From assembly GCF_020880975.1 (NCBI RefSeq), contig NZ_JAJIWP010000001.1, positions 620,001 to 684,000 of the forward strand: a DNA stretch of 64,000 nt. Reading direction: 5' to 3'. A model generated the notes under the pieces. It searched no databases. It worked only from the letters and a program-made list of their open reading frames with translations, and was not told the origin of the DNA. Positions 7,748 to 18,087 of this stretch are shown here, piece after piece. The translations under genes were made by a program, and so were the position numbers. The stretch's first letter is position 1; each line of letters opens with the position of its first letter. Origin of the DNA: Mucilaginibacter sp. UR6-1. GTDB taxonomy: Bacteria; Bacteroidota; Bacteroidia; Sphingobacteriales; Sphingobacteriaceae.

Positions 7748-9517
7748 TTAAAAATGCTTTTTACTTAAACCTAAACGTTTCATTTTAGAGTTAAGCGTTG
7801 TAGCCGGAACACCTAATAATTTGGCTGCACCATCTGTGCCGGATACTTTTCCTTTACAAATACGCAGCACCTCAAATATATGGTCGCGTTCGTTTTCATC
7901 TATGGTTTTTATTTTTTGGGTTACACCATTATTATCAGTAATAGTTTTCTCATTAACCGGAAGATCTATCTTATTGATAATGGGCTGTTTGGCTAATAAT
8001 ACCTGTCGCTCTATCAGGTGCTCGAGTTCACGCACGTTGCCGGGCCAGTTATATTTAGCCATTTGTTTTATAGCACCTTTGGTAAAGCCTGTTAATTTTT
8101 TGCCGGTTTTACCGGCATATTTTGCCAGAAAGTAAGATGCCAGCAACGGCAGATCTTCGGCGCGTTCTCTGAGTGGGGGCAGGCTTATCGGAAAAACATT
8201 CAGCCTGAAATACAGATCTTGCCTGAAACGGCCTTTTGCTACTTCGGCAAGCAAGTTGCGGTTAGTGGCCGATATAACCCTTACATTGGTTTTTATCACC
8301 GTTTTACCTCCAACGCGTTCAATTTCCTTTTCTTGCAGGGCCCTCAATAGTTTTACCTGCATGTCTAACGGTAGTTCGCCTATTTCATCTAAAAATAAGG
8401 TGCTATTGTTTGCAAGTTCAAACTTGCCAATGCGTTTATCAGTAGCGCCGGTAAACGCGCCTTTCTCATGGCCAAAAAGTTCGCTCTCGATTAGGTTGGC
8501 GGGTATCGCTGCACAATTTATTTTAATCATGTCGTTACCTCGCCTTGCCGAGTTGTTGTGTATGGCGCGCGCTATTAACTCCTTACCGGTGCCTGTTTCG
8601 CCAAATATTAATACAGTCGATTCGGAATTTGCCACCTGGTCAATAAGCGCGAAAACCTTTCTCATTTCAAGGCCTGTACCTACAATTTCAGGATAGTTGT
8701 GCGCCGGCAGTGTGTAATCCTCAGCAATGTGCACACTACTGTCTTCAAGCTTTGTTTTTAAATTTTTGATCTCTTCAAGCTGTGGTTTTAATTTTCCGTA
8801 AGCTAAAGGGAATAACTTTGCAGCCCGATCTATAAATAATTCAAATACAGTTATATTATTTATTTGTGCAATTTGTTCTTTTAAACTGATAAGTTCCTGG
8901 TTTTCAATGCCAGGTTGCATGGTTGTTTTTTTAAAGTGTAGCTCTTCATTACTTGTTAACGAACCTTGTCGGCGTTGCAGGTAAATGATCTCCGAAAGCA
9001 GATCAGCCAGGTTGCTGCAAAAAGTTAAACACTCGGCTCCTAATTCGCGCGTGGCATTATGCAGCTCAAGTGTGCCAAGTACTTTATTATTTATTTCGAG
9101 CGGAATGTAGCAATGGTAATTATATGCAGATATGCTATTTACAGCGTCATGATTTATGCCTTCTTCCTCAATCCATTCTTCCATAGTTTTAATAACCGGG
9201 AATGAAAATTCAGCAATGGTTTTTTGTATCGTGGTAAGCTTTGATGGTTGCTGACCTATGCGGGTGCTTATCTGCTCCGTATCAATTAAGTAAGTGGATG
9301 TAAATACTTCACTAATCACAGTTTTTTTTTCATCATAGATCAATATAACACCACAATCAACCAAAAAAAGGGGATGTATCTTTTTAAAAAATATACTGAA
9401 AAGATCTGTCAGCAAAATTTTGCTGTTAAAACTGCCTGGTGTCAGTTGTGATAAAGAGGCTTCTGCGGGCAAATGTGTGTGTAACGCTGAAAAAGATGTG
9501 TCATGTGTTTCAATCAT
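7748..9517 (-). CDS. GAF-like sigma54-dependent transcriptional activator (Fis-type HTH)
   Basis: 589 residues. The N-terminal ~200 residues look like a GAF-type sensing domain ([17 protein letters not shown]). The central AAA+ domain has Walker A GETGTGKE at 306-313, the sigma54 contact loop GAFTGA at 353-358, Walker [11 protein letters not shown], and [15 protein letters not shown]. The C-terminus is a Fis-like helix-turn-helix ([23 protein letters not shown]). It lacks a receiver domain, so a bound ligand or partner rather than a phosphate probably controls it. It resembles the AAA and HTH parts of the response regulator at 14035-15987. No gene target is evident, and no sigma54 site is convincing in its own upstream region. 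Confidence 0.93.
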   Translation of the reverse strand: MIETHDTSFSALHTHLPAEASLSQLTPGSFNSKILLTDLFSIFFKKIHPLFLVDCGVILIYDEKKTVISEVFTSTYLIDTEQISTRIGQQPSKLTTIQKTIAEFSFPVIKTMEEWIEEEGINHDAVNSISAYNYHCYIPLEINNKVLGTLELHNATRELGAECLTFCSNLADLLSEIIYLQRRQGSLTSNEELHFKKTTMQPGIENQELISLKEQIAQINNITVFELFIDRAAKLFPLAYGKLKPQLEEIKNLKTKLEDSSVHIAEDYTLPAHNYPEIVGTGLEMRKVFALIDQVANSESTVLIFGETGTGKELIARAIHNNSARRGNDMIKINCAAIPANLIESELFGHEKGAFTGATDKRIGKFELANNSTLFLDEIGELPLDMQVKLLRALQEKEIERVGGKTVIKTNVRVISATNRNLLAEVAKGRFRQDLYFRLNVFPISLPPLRERAEDLPLLASYFLAKYAGKTGKKLTGFTKGAIKQMAKYNWPGNVRELEHLIERQVLLAKQPIINKIDLPVNEKTITDNNGVTQKIKTIDENERDHIFEVLRICKGKVSGTDGAAKLLGVPATTLNSKMKRLGLSKKHF

Positions 9518-9899
9518 AATTGATCACTTAATTTGTGTTACCACTAAACTTAAAAACGGCAGATAGACTAAATCTGCAGTAAATTTGAGCAATTAAATAT
9601 TGTTTTTAAAACAAAAATATTTTTTGGTGTTCAGGGCATTGTTTTAGCCAAGCCTTGATTCCTGATAAGGAATATAACAATATTACTTCGCTACAGGGTG
9701 TTATATATAAGTAACATCATTAAACTTCCAAATCTCGTAAATTCACGATATTTCATAATCGTTTACTCTTAGTTATTTATATAAATAATTTAATATCAAG
9801 TATTTATATGTATGGCATTGTTAATGGTTACTGATTATACATCATTTTGGGGAGCGCTTGGTTGTTCATGCTTTGCATTTTAAACAGAAGGGGGATGTT
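9518..9899. other. Intergenic region upstream of the DoxX-Dps operon
   Basis: 382 bp between the divergent sigma54 activator and doxX. It is very AT-rich, with no ORF or strong hairpin. A TGGCAT at about 9814 has GG rather than GC ten bases later, so it is not a good -24/-12 site. Promoters for both genes must lie here. Confidence 0.5.
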
Positions 9900-10337
9900 A
9901 TGAATGATGTTATTAAACAACTCCTTTATTCGGATGTGGGTACGTCATTGGCTAATTGGGCAATGTTTGCTTTTCGCATATTGTTAGCGGTTGAGCTTTT
10001 TCGCGTGCATGGCATGAAAAACTTTAGGGGTAACGGCGGCAAGCCCGAGGTTGTACCCAATCCGCTTGGCTTGCCCCGGGGGATAAACAACCTGGTGGCT
10101 ACCTTGGCTGACACGGTTGTGCCTGTTTTGGTGATACTGGGGGTGGTTACACGTTTAGCTGTTTTACCTACCATTGGTGTAACAGCGGTGGGCTACTTTG
10201 TTGTACACAAAAATGATCAGCCCGAGGTGAGGGATGTACCTTATGTTTATACCATTTGCTTTTTGCTTTTACTGGCAACCGGTCCGGGTGCCATATCAAT
10301 AGACCACTACTTATTTAATCAATTTTTTAACAACTAA
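9900..10337 (+). CDS. DoxX family membrane protein
   Basis: 145 residues from the ATG at 9900, chosen over an upstream TTG (9858) because a purine-rich AAGGGGG lies just before it. Four hydrophobic segments and the pattern FRILLAVELFRVHGMKNF, then GLPRGINNLVATLADTVVPVLVILG, fit the DoxX/DoxD-like inner-membrane family. Roles reported for the family include redox and stress-linked membrane complexes. It is 11 bp upstream of dps and then yoaK-like, so the three are probably one operon. The exact function is unknown. Confidence 0.85.
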   Translation: MNDVIKQLLYSDVGTSLANWAMFAFRILLAVELFRVHGMKNFRGNGGKPEVVPNPLGLPRGINNLVATLADTVVPVLVILGVVTRLAVLPTIGVTAVGYFVVHKNDQPEVRDVPYVYTICFLLLLATGPGAISIDHYLFNQFFNN

Positions 10338-10348
10338 AATTTATAACA

Positions 10349-10822
10349 ATGGAACCAAAGATCGGAATAACCCCGGAAAATTTGAGCAAAGTAGCTCATG
10401 CCTTAAATACAATACTGGCTGATGAGTTTGTGCTTTATACCAAAACAAGGAATGCGCATTGGAATGTTGAAGGCCCGGACTTTCATTCAAAGCATTTGTT
10501 TTTTGAAAGCCAGTATCAACAACTTGACGATATAATGGATAGCGTTGCCGAACGCATCCGCTCGCTTGGGCATTATGCTCCGGCTACATTAAAAAGCTTT
10601 TTAGAGCTTACCCATTTATCAGAAGTATTGCACAGCAGTAATACCGGTACCGGCTTTATAGCCGAGTTGCTTAACGATCATGAAAGCCTGATCATTCGTC
10701 TGAGAGCTTATGTTAACATTTTTGCTAATGACTTTAAGGACTTAGGTACGAGTGATTATGTTACCGGCCTTATGGAAACACACGAAAAAATGGCCTGGAT
10801 GCTCCGGTCGCACCTAAAATAA
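10349..10822 (+). CDS. dps: Dps-family DNA-protection ferritin
   Basis: 157 residues, normal for Dps. The ferroxidase and dimer signature HWNVEGPDFHSKHLFFESQYQQLDD, followed by RIRSLGHYAPATLKSF, is intact: the His, Asp/Glu and the second-helix motif sit as in typical Dps. Dps dodecamers oxidise Fe(II) with peroxide, store iron and protect DNA in stress and stationary phase. The N-terminal tail is short with few lysines, so DNA binding may be weak. It is the middle gene of the DoxX-Dps-YoaK-like operon (gaps 11 and 7 bp). Confidence 0.95.
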   Translation: MEPKIGITPENLSKVAHALNTILADEFVLYTKTRNAHWNVEGPDFHSKHLFFESQYQQLDDIMDSVAERIRSLGHYAPATLKSFLELTHLSEVLHSSNTGTGFIAELLNDHESLIIRLRAYVNIFANDFKDLGTSDYVTGLMETHEKMAWMLRSHLK

Positions 10823-10829
10823 TATCGCC

Positions 10830-11513
10830 ATGGAGAATCAAAAAAGTGTATGGGCGGTAACGCTCATACTATCAGTTGTTGCCGGCTATTGTGATACGGT
10901 GACCTTTGTATCGGCAGGTTCAATTTTTTCGGCCCATGTAACAGGTAATTTTATTGTATTCGCTTATCAAACCATCAAAGGGTCTGACGTGCAGGCATGG
11001 ATAAAACTGGTAACCTTCCCGGTTTTCATCATATCAGTAATACTTGGCGGGGTAATAGCCAAAAGAGCATTCAATCATTACAAAATACTTTTATTAGAGG
11101 GGCTGTTGCTGCTGCTAAGTGGTATTATTTCTGAAGCCGCGGTACGCACACCCGGCCTCATCTGGGAAACTTACCTGGTGGTAATGATGGTGGTTTTTGC
11201 CATGGGTTTGCAAAATGCTTTCGGTAAGCTGTATGCAAAAGAAACCTTTGGGCCAACCACAATGATGACGGGCAATGTAACCCAAGCTTCGCTTGATTTG
11301 GGCGGCGCTATATTTTCAAAGTTTAAAGATGCCGTAACCATACAAAGCCTTAAAAAGCAAAGTATTACCATAGGCGGGTTTTTAATTGGCTGTTTCGCAG
11401 GTGCGCTCATGGCCAAAAGTTTTGGTCTTACGGTACTCATTTTACCGGGCGTAGGCATTATAGTTTGTTACTTTAGTACAGGCAAGCATGTATCTGCTTC
11501 TGCAAATTCATAA
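10830..11513 (+). CDS. YoaK/DUF1275 family inner-membrane protein
   Basis: 227 residues with about six hydrophobic segments. The start TLILSVVAGYCDTVTFVSAG, then FSAHVTGNFIVFAYQ and GLQNAFGKLY...TTMMTGNVTQ, is the DUF1275 signature. The function of this transporter-like family is unknown. It is 7 bp after dps, and a terminator follows, closing the operon. Confidence 0.9.
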   Translation: MENQKSVWAVTLILSVVAGYCDTVTFVSAGSIFSAHVTGNFIVFAYQTIKGSDVQAWIKLVTFPVFIISVILGGVIAKRAFNHYKILLLEGLLLLLSGIISEAAVRTPGLIWETYLVVMMVVFAMGLQNAFGKLYAKETFGPTTMMTGNVTQASLDLGGAIFSKFKDAVTIQSLKKQSITIGGFLIGCFAGALMAKSFGLTVLILPGVGIIVCYFSTGKHVSASANS

Positions 11514-11549
11514 ACAGGCAGGACATCACATGGATGGCCTGCCTGTTTT
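11512..11549 (+). terminator. Intrinsic terminator after the DoxX-Dps-YoaK operon
   Basis: An 11-bp stem (11512-11522 with 11538-11548) is followed by a short T run. It begins at the yoaK-like stop codon. No gene converges here. Confidence 0.75.
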
Positions 11550-11767
11550 ACCGGACTTTAACCTCTTTATAATGTTCAGTTAAAGTAAATTAACGAAATA
11601 CAGTAAATAACAATGCTTGCGCGCTTGTGTAATTTGTTGAATAGTAATTATTTATGCATTGGTATTTTATTTGCAAAATTATGCTGATTACAAATTATAA
11701 ATGCATTTTATTCAGAAGCGGGTTTAATGCGTAATTCCTAAATATTATTAAAGGGCGGTATAAAACC

Positions 11768-14020
11768 ATGCGGCTAAGTATTTATATGTTAATTTTATTA
11801 TTTGCTTCGGCATTTAATACTATCTGCGCGCAATCAGTTCCGCATTTAAAAACTCTACGGCAAAAACTTGCGGAAAATAAAGCTGATACCGTAAAGGCTG
11901 ATCTGCTGCTTGAGCTTGGCCGATATTACCTGAACAAACCCGGCGAACTTACAAGTGATATGGACAGCGCGTTTCTGTTCAACAAACAAGCCCGCCAACT
12001 AAGCACAACGTTAAAATATACTGCCGGTATAAGCCAAAGCATGGTACTTGAAAGCCAGGTTTACCGCGAAAAGGGTGACAACATCAAAGCCAAAAAATTA
12101 ACGCAACATGCGCTTCAATACGCGCAAAAGTACCACTTGTTAAAGCAAACGGCCGACTCCTGGCTGGCTTTAAGTGATTTTTATGGTATTGAGAATGATG
12201 AACTGGCAGAGCGGATAAAGCTTACGGAAATGGCCATTCCGCTTTACGAAAGGGCAGGATATAAAAAGGAGCAGGCTGATTCATTAAAAAGTTTAGGCGA
12301 CTATTATCATTTACAGGCTGATAATGCCAAGGCATTAAAACTGCTGGAGCAGTCATTAAATATTTACACATCCATCAGGTATAAAGAGATACAGGGTGTG
12401 TATGATTTGCTTGGTTATTTAAACGCCCGGACCGGTAATGATGTACTCGCACTAAAATATGGATTGCTTGCTGTCAAAACGGCCGGGCAGGTTAAGGATA
12501 CTACTATGCAGCTATGCACTATATATAACCGGTTGGCTATAACATATAACGGGTTAAAAAAAGCTGATGAGGCATATTATTATTATCAAAAGGCGCTTGG
12601 TGTGGCACAACGTTACAAAGCAGTTGATGCCATACAGCAGATCAAGTTCAATCAGATCATACTCATGATGGGTATACATAAGCCGGGGCAGTCACTCAAA
12701 GAACTTACCGAAGTAGTTACCAAATATCCTCCTAATCAAAATACCCGGCTTAAAATAACCTCGCTGTCGCTTTTTGCCAAAATATATATGGATATGAAAC
12801 AGTTACCTAAAGCCAAAAGGTTTGTTGATTCACTGCTGTATTATTATACTGATTTTGGAAAGGAATTTGGTTACGCGCCTTTTGTAAATGAACCTATTAT
12901 CAGATACTATTTTTTAAGCGGACAGTTAGCCGGGGCATATCCATATTTAAAAACTAATGACAGCCTTGCCCGGTTACGACACAACTTGACAACTATTGCA
13001 GCAAACGAACTGATGTGGTCAAAAGTAGATTCAGTATCGGGTAAATTAACCGGTGCATTACAGCATTACCAGCAATACAAAAAGGTAAGTGATTCTTTAA
13101 AGAATATCGATCAGAAAAAGCAAATATCAACGCTGCAATACCAGTTTGATATAGATAATAAAAACCGTGATATACTGGTATTAAAACAAAATGGCCTGTT
13201 ACAAAAAAACCGCATCAACAGGGAAATGGCCATCCGTAATATTGTTTTGGGCGGCTTGGTGATTTTGATGATATTTTTGGGCCTTGTTTACAGCCGTTAT
13301 AATGTTAAAAAGCGTAGCAACATTTTACTTACACAAAAGCAAAACGAGATCAACAATCAAAACCAGGTTTTGGTAAAACTTTTAAACGAGAAAGAATGGT
13401 TGTTAAAGGAGATCCATCACCGGGTAAAAAATAACCTGCAGATTGTGATAAGCCTGCTAAATACCCAATCAGCATACCTGGAAAATGAAGATGCTTTACA
13501 GGCTATTAAAAACAGTCAGCATCGTATGCATGCCATGTCGCTAATACATCAAAAACTCTATCAGTCAGACAACGTAGGTACCATTGATATGTCGGTATAC
13601 ATACATGAACTGGTTGAATATTTAAGCGAAAGCTTTAACCGCGATAAAAATGTGGTAATGAACATCAATGTCATCCCGGTTAAACTGGCGGTATCTCAGG
13701 CGGTACCGCTCGGCCTTATCTTGAATGAGGCCATAAGCAATGCTATAAAGTACGCTTTTAAAGAAACCGGAAAGGGCAGCATTGATATTAAATTGCAACC
13801 TCTGCAAAATGAAAAATATTTGTTGTGTATTGCCGATAATGGCCGGGGTTTGCCTGATGGTTTTGATCCATATAATATAAGCTCATTAGGCATGAGCCTT
13901 ATGCTGGGTTTATGCCAGCAGCTTGATGGTGAGTTCTTTTTGGAAAATAGCAGTGGGCTTAGGGTGTGTGTTACCTTTAAAGCTATGGAATTTAATAACT
14001 TAGGTGCTGAGATTTCCTGA
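11768..14020 (+). CDS. TPR-containing sensor histidine kinase (HisKA_2 type)
   Basis: 750 residues. The signal peptide (cut near TICA|Q, residue 22) is followed by a periplasmic array of tetratricopeptide-like helices (about 30-470). One transmembrane segment lies near 490-510, then a coiled-coil and a HisKA_2 domain with [11 protein letters not shown] (probable phospho-His 550). The ATPase domain has NEAISNAIKYAF and DNGRGLP. The gene precedes the response regulator at 14035 by 14 bp, so the two form a two-component system. A close paralogue lies at 18322-20874. The signal sensed through the TPR region is unknown. Confidence 0.92.
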   Translation: MRLSIYMLILLFASAFNTICAQSVPHLKTLRQKLAENKADTVKADLLLELGRYYLNKPGELTSDMDSAFLFNKQARQLSTTLKYTAGISQSMVLESQVYREKGDNIKAKKLTQHALQYAQKYHLLKQTADSWLALSDFYGIENDELAERIKLTEMAIPLYERAGYKKEQADSLKSLGDYYHLQADNAKALKLLEQSLNIYTSIRYKEIQGVYDLLGYLNARTGNDVLALKYGLLAVKTAGQVKDTTMQLCTIYNRLAITYNGLKKADEAYYYYQKALGVAQRYKAVDAIQQIKFNQIILMMGIHKPGQSLKELTEVVTKYPPNQNTRLKITSLSLFAKIYMDMKQLPKAKRFVDSLLYYYTDFGKEFGYAPFVNEPIIRYYFLSGQLAGAYPYLKTNDSLARLRHNLTTIAANELMWSKVDSVSGKLTGALQHYQQYKKVSDSLKNIDQKKQISTLQYQFDIDNKNRDILVLKQNGLLQKNRINREMAIRNIVLGGLVILMIFLGLVYSRYNVKKRSNILLTQKQNEINNQNQVLVKLLNEKEWLLKEIHHRVKNNLQIVISLLNTQSAYLENEDALQAIKNSQHRMHAMSLIHQKLYQSDNVGTIDMSVYIHELVEYLSESFNRDKNVVMNINVIPVKLAVSQAVPLGLILNEAISNAIKYAFKETGKGSIDIKLQPLQNEKYLLCIADNGRGLPDGFDPYNISSLGMSLMLGLCQQLDGEFFLENSSGLRVCVTFKAMEFNNLGAEIS

Positions 14021-14034
14021 CCAATGGTTAGGTA

Positions 14035-15987
14035 ATGTGGAAAGAAATGAAAGAGAATATTTTAATAGTTGAGGATGAATTTATTGTAGCTAATGATCTG
14101 CGTATCATGCTTCAAAAGGCAGGATACCAGGTTTGTGGTATTGCCCCTTCAGTGGCTAAGGCTTTAGATCTGATAAAAGCCAAAAGCCCCGATTGGATAC
14201 TGCTTGATATATTTTTACAGGGCACAAAAACGGGTATTGATCTGGCCGGGCAGTTAAGTGAAATTGGTATGCCCTTCATATATATATCGGCTAATACCAA
14301 CCAGGCAATATTGGAGGCTGCAAAAGCCACTGAGCCGTATGGCTTTTTAGTTAAGCCATTTCGCGAAAAAGATTTGTTGGTAATGCTTGATATTGCTTTA
14401 TACAGGCATGAGCAAAGCTTAAAGTTCAGCAAGCCAAAGGTGCCAGCACTATTTGAGCAGATTGACCAGATAATTGCCAAAACCGATAGCCGCGACGAAA
14501 AACTCAAACAGGTAGCCACAGTCTTACAAAGCATTATTCCGTTTAACTGTTTAAGAATAGTAAAAAATGAGCAGGTAACAGACGATCAGCAGGTTTACCT
14601 GATCAAAAATACCTTAAACCTTTTTCAGGTAATGTCGCTTAACGAGATAATTGAACAGGCTGGTGTTTCGCAAAGGGATTACCGCTCCTGGAAAACATCT
14701 CCGGCAGAGAACAAGAATCATTTTTACAACAATTTTGAATTCAGACGCTTAAAAATGGATAGCTTGTGGCTAAAGGCGTTAAGCGATCATTTCAAGTATC
14801 AGTCTACCTTAAATTTTGATGTTAAACTGGATGATGGATACTCCTGCAAATTGAGTTTTTTTAGTACGGAGTTAGAGAGTTACAATAAGTTACAGCTTGA
14901 TCTGCTGCAAAAAAATGAGGACGCGCTTAAAAACCTGATCAATGGTATATTATTAAAAAAGGATGTTGAAATAAGGCAGCCACGTACTGCAAGAGTTTCA
15001 ACAATACCGGTTGATGAAAACAGCAGCGCACAAACTTTTAATGGTATTGTTGGTCAAAGCCGCTTATTAAAAGCAGTTTTTGATAAAATAACCATTGTAG
15101 CTCCAGATGATTCATCAGTACTAATAACCGGCGAAAGCGGAACGGGTAAGGAGAGGATAGCGCAAACCCTCCACCAGTTATCGCTCCGAAAAAACAAAGC
15201 CATGGTTACCGTTAACTGCGCCGCGTTGCCCATTAACCTGATCGAATCTGAACTGTTTGGGCACGAAAGGGGGGCTTTTACCGGTGCTACAGAAAAACGC
15301 ACGGGTAAGTTTGAACAGGCAGACGGCAGTACCATATTTTTAGATGAAATAGGAGAGTTGCCGCTTGAAGCCCAGGTAAAACTGCTGCGGGTGTTGCAGG
15401 AGCGGGAGATAGAACGTCTTGGAGGCAATTACATCAAAAAAATAAATGTGCGCATTATAGCCGCAACCAACCGTAACCTTGAAAAAGAGGTTGCCGAGGG
15501 TCGTTTCAGGCTCGATCTTTACTACAGGCTTAATGTTTTTCCGATAGATTTGCCCGCTTTAAGGCAGCGTAAAGAGGATATACCTTTGCTGGTCAACTAC
15601 TTTTTAAGTCGTTTTATCAAACGATCAAATAAAAATGTGACCGGTATAACTGACGAGGCTATGAAAACCCTGATGGATTATGATTGGCCGGGCAACATAC
15701 GTGAGCTGGAACATTTAATAGAGCGCAGCCTACTTATGGCTACGGATGATGTGATCACTAATATTGATATACCCCAAACACCATCTGCCGGTGTGGTTAA
15801 TGGCGAAGCAGGTATACGCATACTCACAATGGAAGAGATGGAACGCGAGCACATACTCAACATATTAAAAGTTTGCAAAGGCAAAGTGTTTGGCCCGGGC
15901 GGCGCGGCCGAAATGCTTAACATTCCATCAACAACACTCAACTCAAAAATTAAGAAACTCGGTATTAAGTACGAGTTTGTAAAGTAG
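14035..15987 (+). CDS. Sigma54-dependent response regulator (REC-AAA-Fis)
   Basis: 650 residues. A receiver domain (about 8-125) has the acidic pair E13/D14, phospho-acceptor D58, a YISANT switch and the KPF lysine. A 200-residue middle region (about 135-335) is GAF-like at most. The AAA+ part has GESGTGKE at 366-373, GAFTGA at 413-418, [10 protein letters not shown] and [14 protein letters not shown], and a Fis-type HTH ends it. NtrC-class regulators drive sigma54 promoters when phosphorylated. The partner is the TPR kinase just upstream. The start could instead be the ATG at 14047, four codons in. The AAA/HTH half is closely similar to the orphan activator at 7748-9517, suggesting duplication. 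Confidence 0.94.
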   Translation: MWKEMKENILIVEDEFIVANDLRIMLQKAGYQVCGIAPSVAKALDLIKAKSPDWILLDIFLQGTKTGIDLAGQLSEIGMPFIYISANTNQAILEAAKATEPYGFLVKPFREKDLLVMLDIALYRHEQSLKFSKPKVPALFEQIDQIIAKTDSRDEKLKQVATVLQSIIPFNCLRIVKNEQVTDDQQVYLIKNTLNLFQVMSLNEIIEQAGVSQRDYRSWKTSPAENKNHFYNNFEFRRLKMDSLWLKALSDHFKYQSTLNFDVKLDDGYSCKLSFFSTELESYNKLQLDLLQKNEDALKNLINGILLKKDVEIRQPRTARVSTIPVDENSSAQTFNGIVGQSRLLKAVFDKITIVAPDDSSVLITGESGTGKERIAQTLHQLSLRKNKAMVTVNCAALPINLIESELFGHERGAFTGATEKRTGKFEQADGSTIFLDEIGELPLEAQVKLLRVLQEREIERLGGNYIKKINVRIIAATNRNLEKEVAEGRFRLDLYYRLNVFPIDLPALRQRKEDIPLLVNYFLSRFIKRSNKNVTGITDEAMKTLMDYDWPGNIRELEHLIERSLLMATDDVITNIDIPQTPSAGVVNGEAGIRILTMEEMEREHILNILKVCKGKVFGPGGAAEMLNIPSTTLNSKIKKLGIKYEFVK

Positions 15988-16039
15988 ATGTTTAAAACAA
16001 TTCTAACGGTACTCTTAAGGTCTTTGATTACAAAAACAG

Positions 16040-17668
16040 TTAATGTTTGGGTGTGATGCGTATTTCGGCAATATCCACCTGCATTTCTTCCTTCCGTATG
16101 GCCTCGTCAGAAAATATTTTTTCTTTACGGATATGGTAGAGTTCTTTTCGCTGTGTATGATAAATATCTTTAAGCACGTGCCTGTATACAGCTAACTCCT
16201 TTTGGTCTTTATCCACACATTCAAGGCATTCAATTCTGCGGGCATTGTGTTTAAGATGATTTTCAAACTCGAGTTTTAAAGTAGCAAGCAGGTCATTGCT
16301 TTGCAGTTCCGCCTTGTACTTACTGTCTAAACGGTTAAGCGCCGCGTTTAAAATACGTATGCGTATTTGGGCTTCTTGTTGTTCCTCCGGTATCACGGGA
16401 TCTATCTCCTCTATTTTGAGTGCTTTTATTATGAACGGAAGAGTTAAACCCTGTACAACCAATGTGCTCAGTATTACCACAAAAGTTATAAATATGATTA
16501 GGTTACGCTCAGGGAAGGGTTTACCATCACTTAAAACCATAGGCAATGATAACGCTGCCGCTAACGAAACTACGCCACGCATACCCGCCCAGCCAATTAT
16601 AAATGACCCCTTCCAACCGGGGTTAGGCTCTTTTTTGCGGATATTTTTAAAAAGCCAGCGTGGTATAAATGTACCAGGGTATATCCATACCATCCTGATT
16701 ATAATAACCACCAAACTCACCATTAAGCCGTATTTGCACGCTTCTATAAGTGAGTAACCCTCAAGCCCGGCAACAATGGCAGGCAGTTCAAGCCCGATAA
16801 GTATAAAAACCAGTCCGTTAAGGATTATTGAAAGTGTTGACCAAACATTGATGGTTTGCAGCCTGCTTTGCCCGTCGGCAAAAACCTCATGCGATCGGTA
16901 CGACAAAAATAGGCCGCCGCTTACCACCGCCATTACGCCCGAAAAATGGAACTCTTCGGCGGCAAGATACATCAGGTATGGCGAAATTATGGTAAAGGCC
17001 GAATCGATACTGGCCGTAGTAGGCAAAAAACGATGAATAAGATAAACGGCGTAAGCAATAACAAGCCCGATGCCAATACCCATCAGGGTTACCGTAACAA
17101 AGCTAATGGAGGCTTGCTGAAAAGAGAACTGGCCGGCAATAGCGGCAGCCAGTGCAAAACGGAACACTATAAGGCTGGAGGCATCGTTCACAAGGCTTTC
17201 GCCCTCTAAAATGGTTAGTATACGTTTAGGTACACGTATGGTTTTTAAAACCGATGCAGCCGCGATAGCATCAGGGGGCGATATGATACCGCCTAACAAA
17301 AAGCCCGTAGCCAATGTAAAGCCGGGTATAAAGCCGGTTACAAAGTAGGCAACAACCGTTGATGTAAAAAATACCAAACCGAAAGCCAGTAAGGAGATAG
17401 GGCGTTTCCATTTCCAAAATTCGTTCCACGATGTCCACCAGGCAGCCTCATATAACAAGGGCGGTAAAAATATCAGGAATATCAGGTCGGGTTCAATATT
17501 AATAACCGGCATACCCGGAATATTGCTGATGACAAGCCCGGCAAGTACTAAAAAAATAGGGTAGGCTATCTTTAACCGCCGGGCCAGTAATATTAACAAA
17601 AATGCGGCTGATAGTAATAGCAGGAATTGAAGTAAGGTATAGTGCATGTTGTGAAAATCAATAATCAA
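16040..17668 (-). CDS. CPA1-family Na+/H+ antiporter
   Basis: 542 residues with about 12 hydrophobic segments up to residue 415, then a charged cytoplasmic tail of about 125 residues. The ion-site region GGIISPPDAIAAASVLK and the following GESLVNDASSLIVFRFALA are diagnostic of CPA1 (NhaP/NhaG-like) exchangers, which trade H+ for Na+ or K+ at the inner membrane. It converges with the response regulator (52-bp gap; no clear terminator seen). A broken DUF1622 gene lies upstream. Confidence 0.93.
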   Translation of the reverse strand: MIIDFHNMHYTLLQFLLLLSAAFLLILLARRLKIAYPIFLVLAGLVISNIPGMPVINIEPDLIFLIFLPPLLYEAAWWTSWNEFWKWKRPISLLAFGLVFFTSTVVAYFVTGFIPGFTLATGFLLGGIISPPDAIAAASVLKTIRVPKRILTILEGESLVNDASSLIVFRFALAAAIAGQFSFQQASISFVTVTLMGIGIGLVIAYAVYLIHRFLPTTASIDSAFTIISPYLMYLAAEEFHFSGVMAVVSGGLFLSYRSHEVFADGQSRLQTINVWSTLSIILNGLVFILIGLELPAIVAGLEGYSLIEACKYGLMVSLVVIIIRMVWIYPGTFIPRWLFKNIRKKEPNPGWKGSFIIGWAGMRGVVSLAAALSLPMVLSDGKPFPERNLIIFITFVVILSTLVVQGLTLPFIIKALKIEEIDPVIPEEQQEAQIRIRILNAALNRLDSKYKAELQSNDLLATLKLEFENHLKHNARRIECLECVDKDQKELAVYRHVLKDIYHTQRKELYHIRKEKIFSDEAIRKEEMQVDIAEIRITPKH

Positions 17669-17695
17669 AATTAGATAAATAGCTCCGTTAAGCAG

Positions 17696-18087
17696 TTAAA
17701 CGACACTTGACCTTTCTTCAGCCAGCTCTCTTGAAAGGAAGAAGTTCAACCCGGTCCTGATCACGGCTATTGCGCCCAGTTTACCTATTTCTTCCCATCC
17801 GGGCGCTACCGCGGTTGAAAGTATGTCGGCACCGAGTTGAAATTCAAGCGCCAATGTAAGGTACGTGCAAGTGTAAGCCTGATGATGTTAAAATCGGCAT
17901 GTTTATTTTTTATCAGAGCTTTTAAAAACCTGAACGTAGCCAGCGCAGAACCGGCAGCAATTATTAATGCTCCCAAAATTTCTACTGAAAAACGTAACCA
18001 ATGTACTAAATTCGTAATAAATTTTTCAATGTCGTATGTCATTTCAGATGTGTAATTACTAAAGCAATTCATCAAATCTGAAACCAT
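17696..18087 (-). pseudogene. DUF1622 membrane protein with a frameshift
   Basis: Read from ATG 18087, the frame gives a membrane protein (WLRFSVEILGALIIAAGSALATF, then DFNIIRLTLAR) that drifts into unrelated residues after about residue 76. Shifting frame near 17862-17865 restores a good DUF1622 ending: YLTLALEFQLGADIL, then TAVAPGWEEIGKLGAIAVIR, then FFLSREL, to a TAA at 17696-17698. A single missing base within CGTAC (expected CGTTAC, plus strand about 17861-17865) explains it. The repaired protein would be about 130 residues, the family's length. DUF1622 function is unknown. It could be a real recent mutation or a sequencing or assembly error; the lack of any other damage favours recent or artefactual. 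Confidence 0.8.

Noticed and set aside
8256..8696. Long plus-strand frame opposite the sigma54 activator
   Set aside because: Antisense shadow of a well-supported AAA+ coding region, without independent motifs; the same holds for the frames opposite other long genes.
9806..9835. TGGCAT as a sigma54 promoter for the DoxX operon
   Set aside because: The base pair at the -12 position is GG, not GC, and the surrounding match is poor.
9858..9899. Upstream TTG start for the DoxX gene
   Set aside because: The ATG at 9900 has a purine-rich site directly before it and begins at the usual family position; the added residues look like leader sequence.
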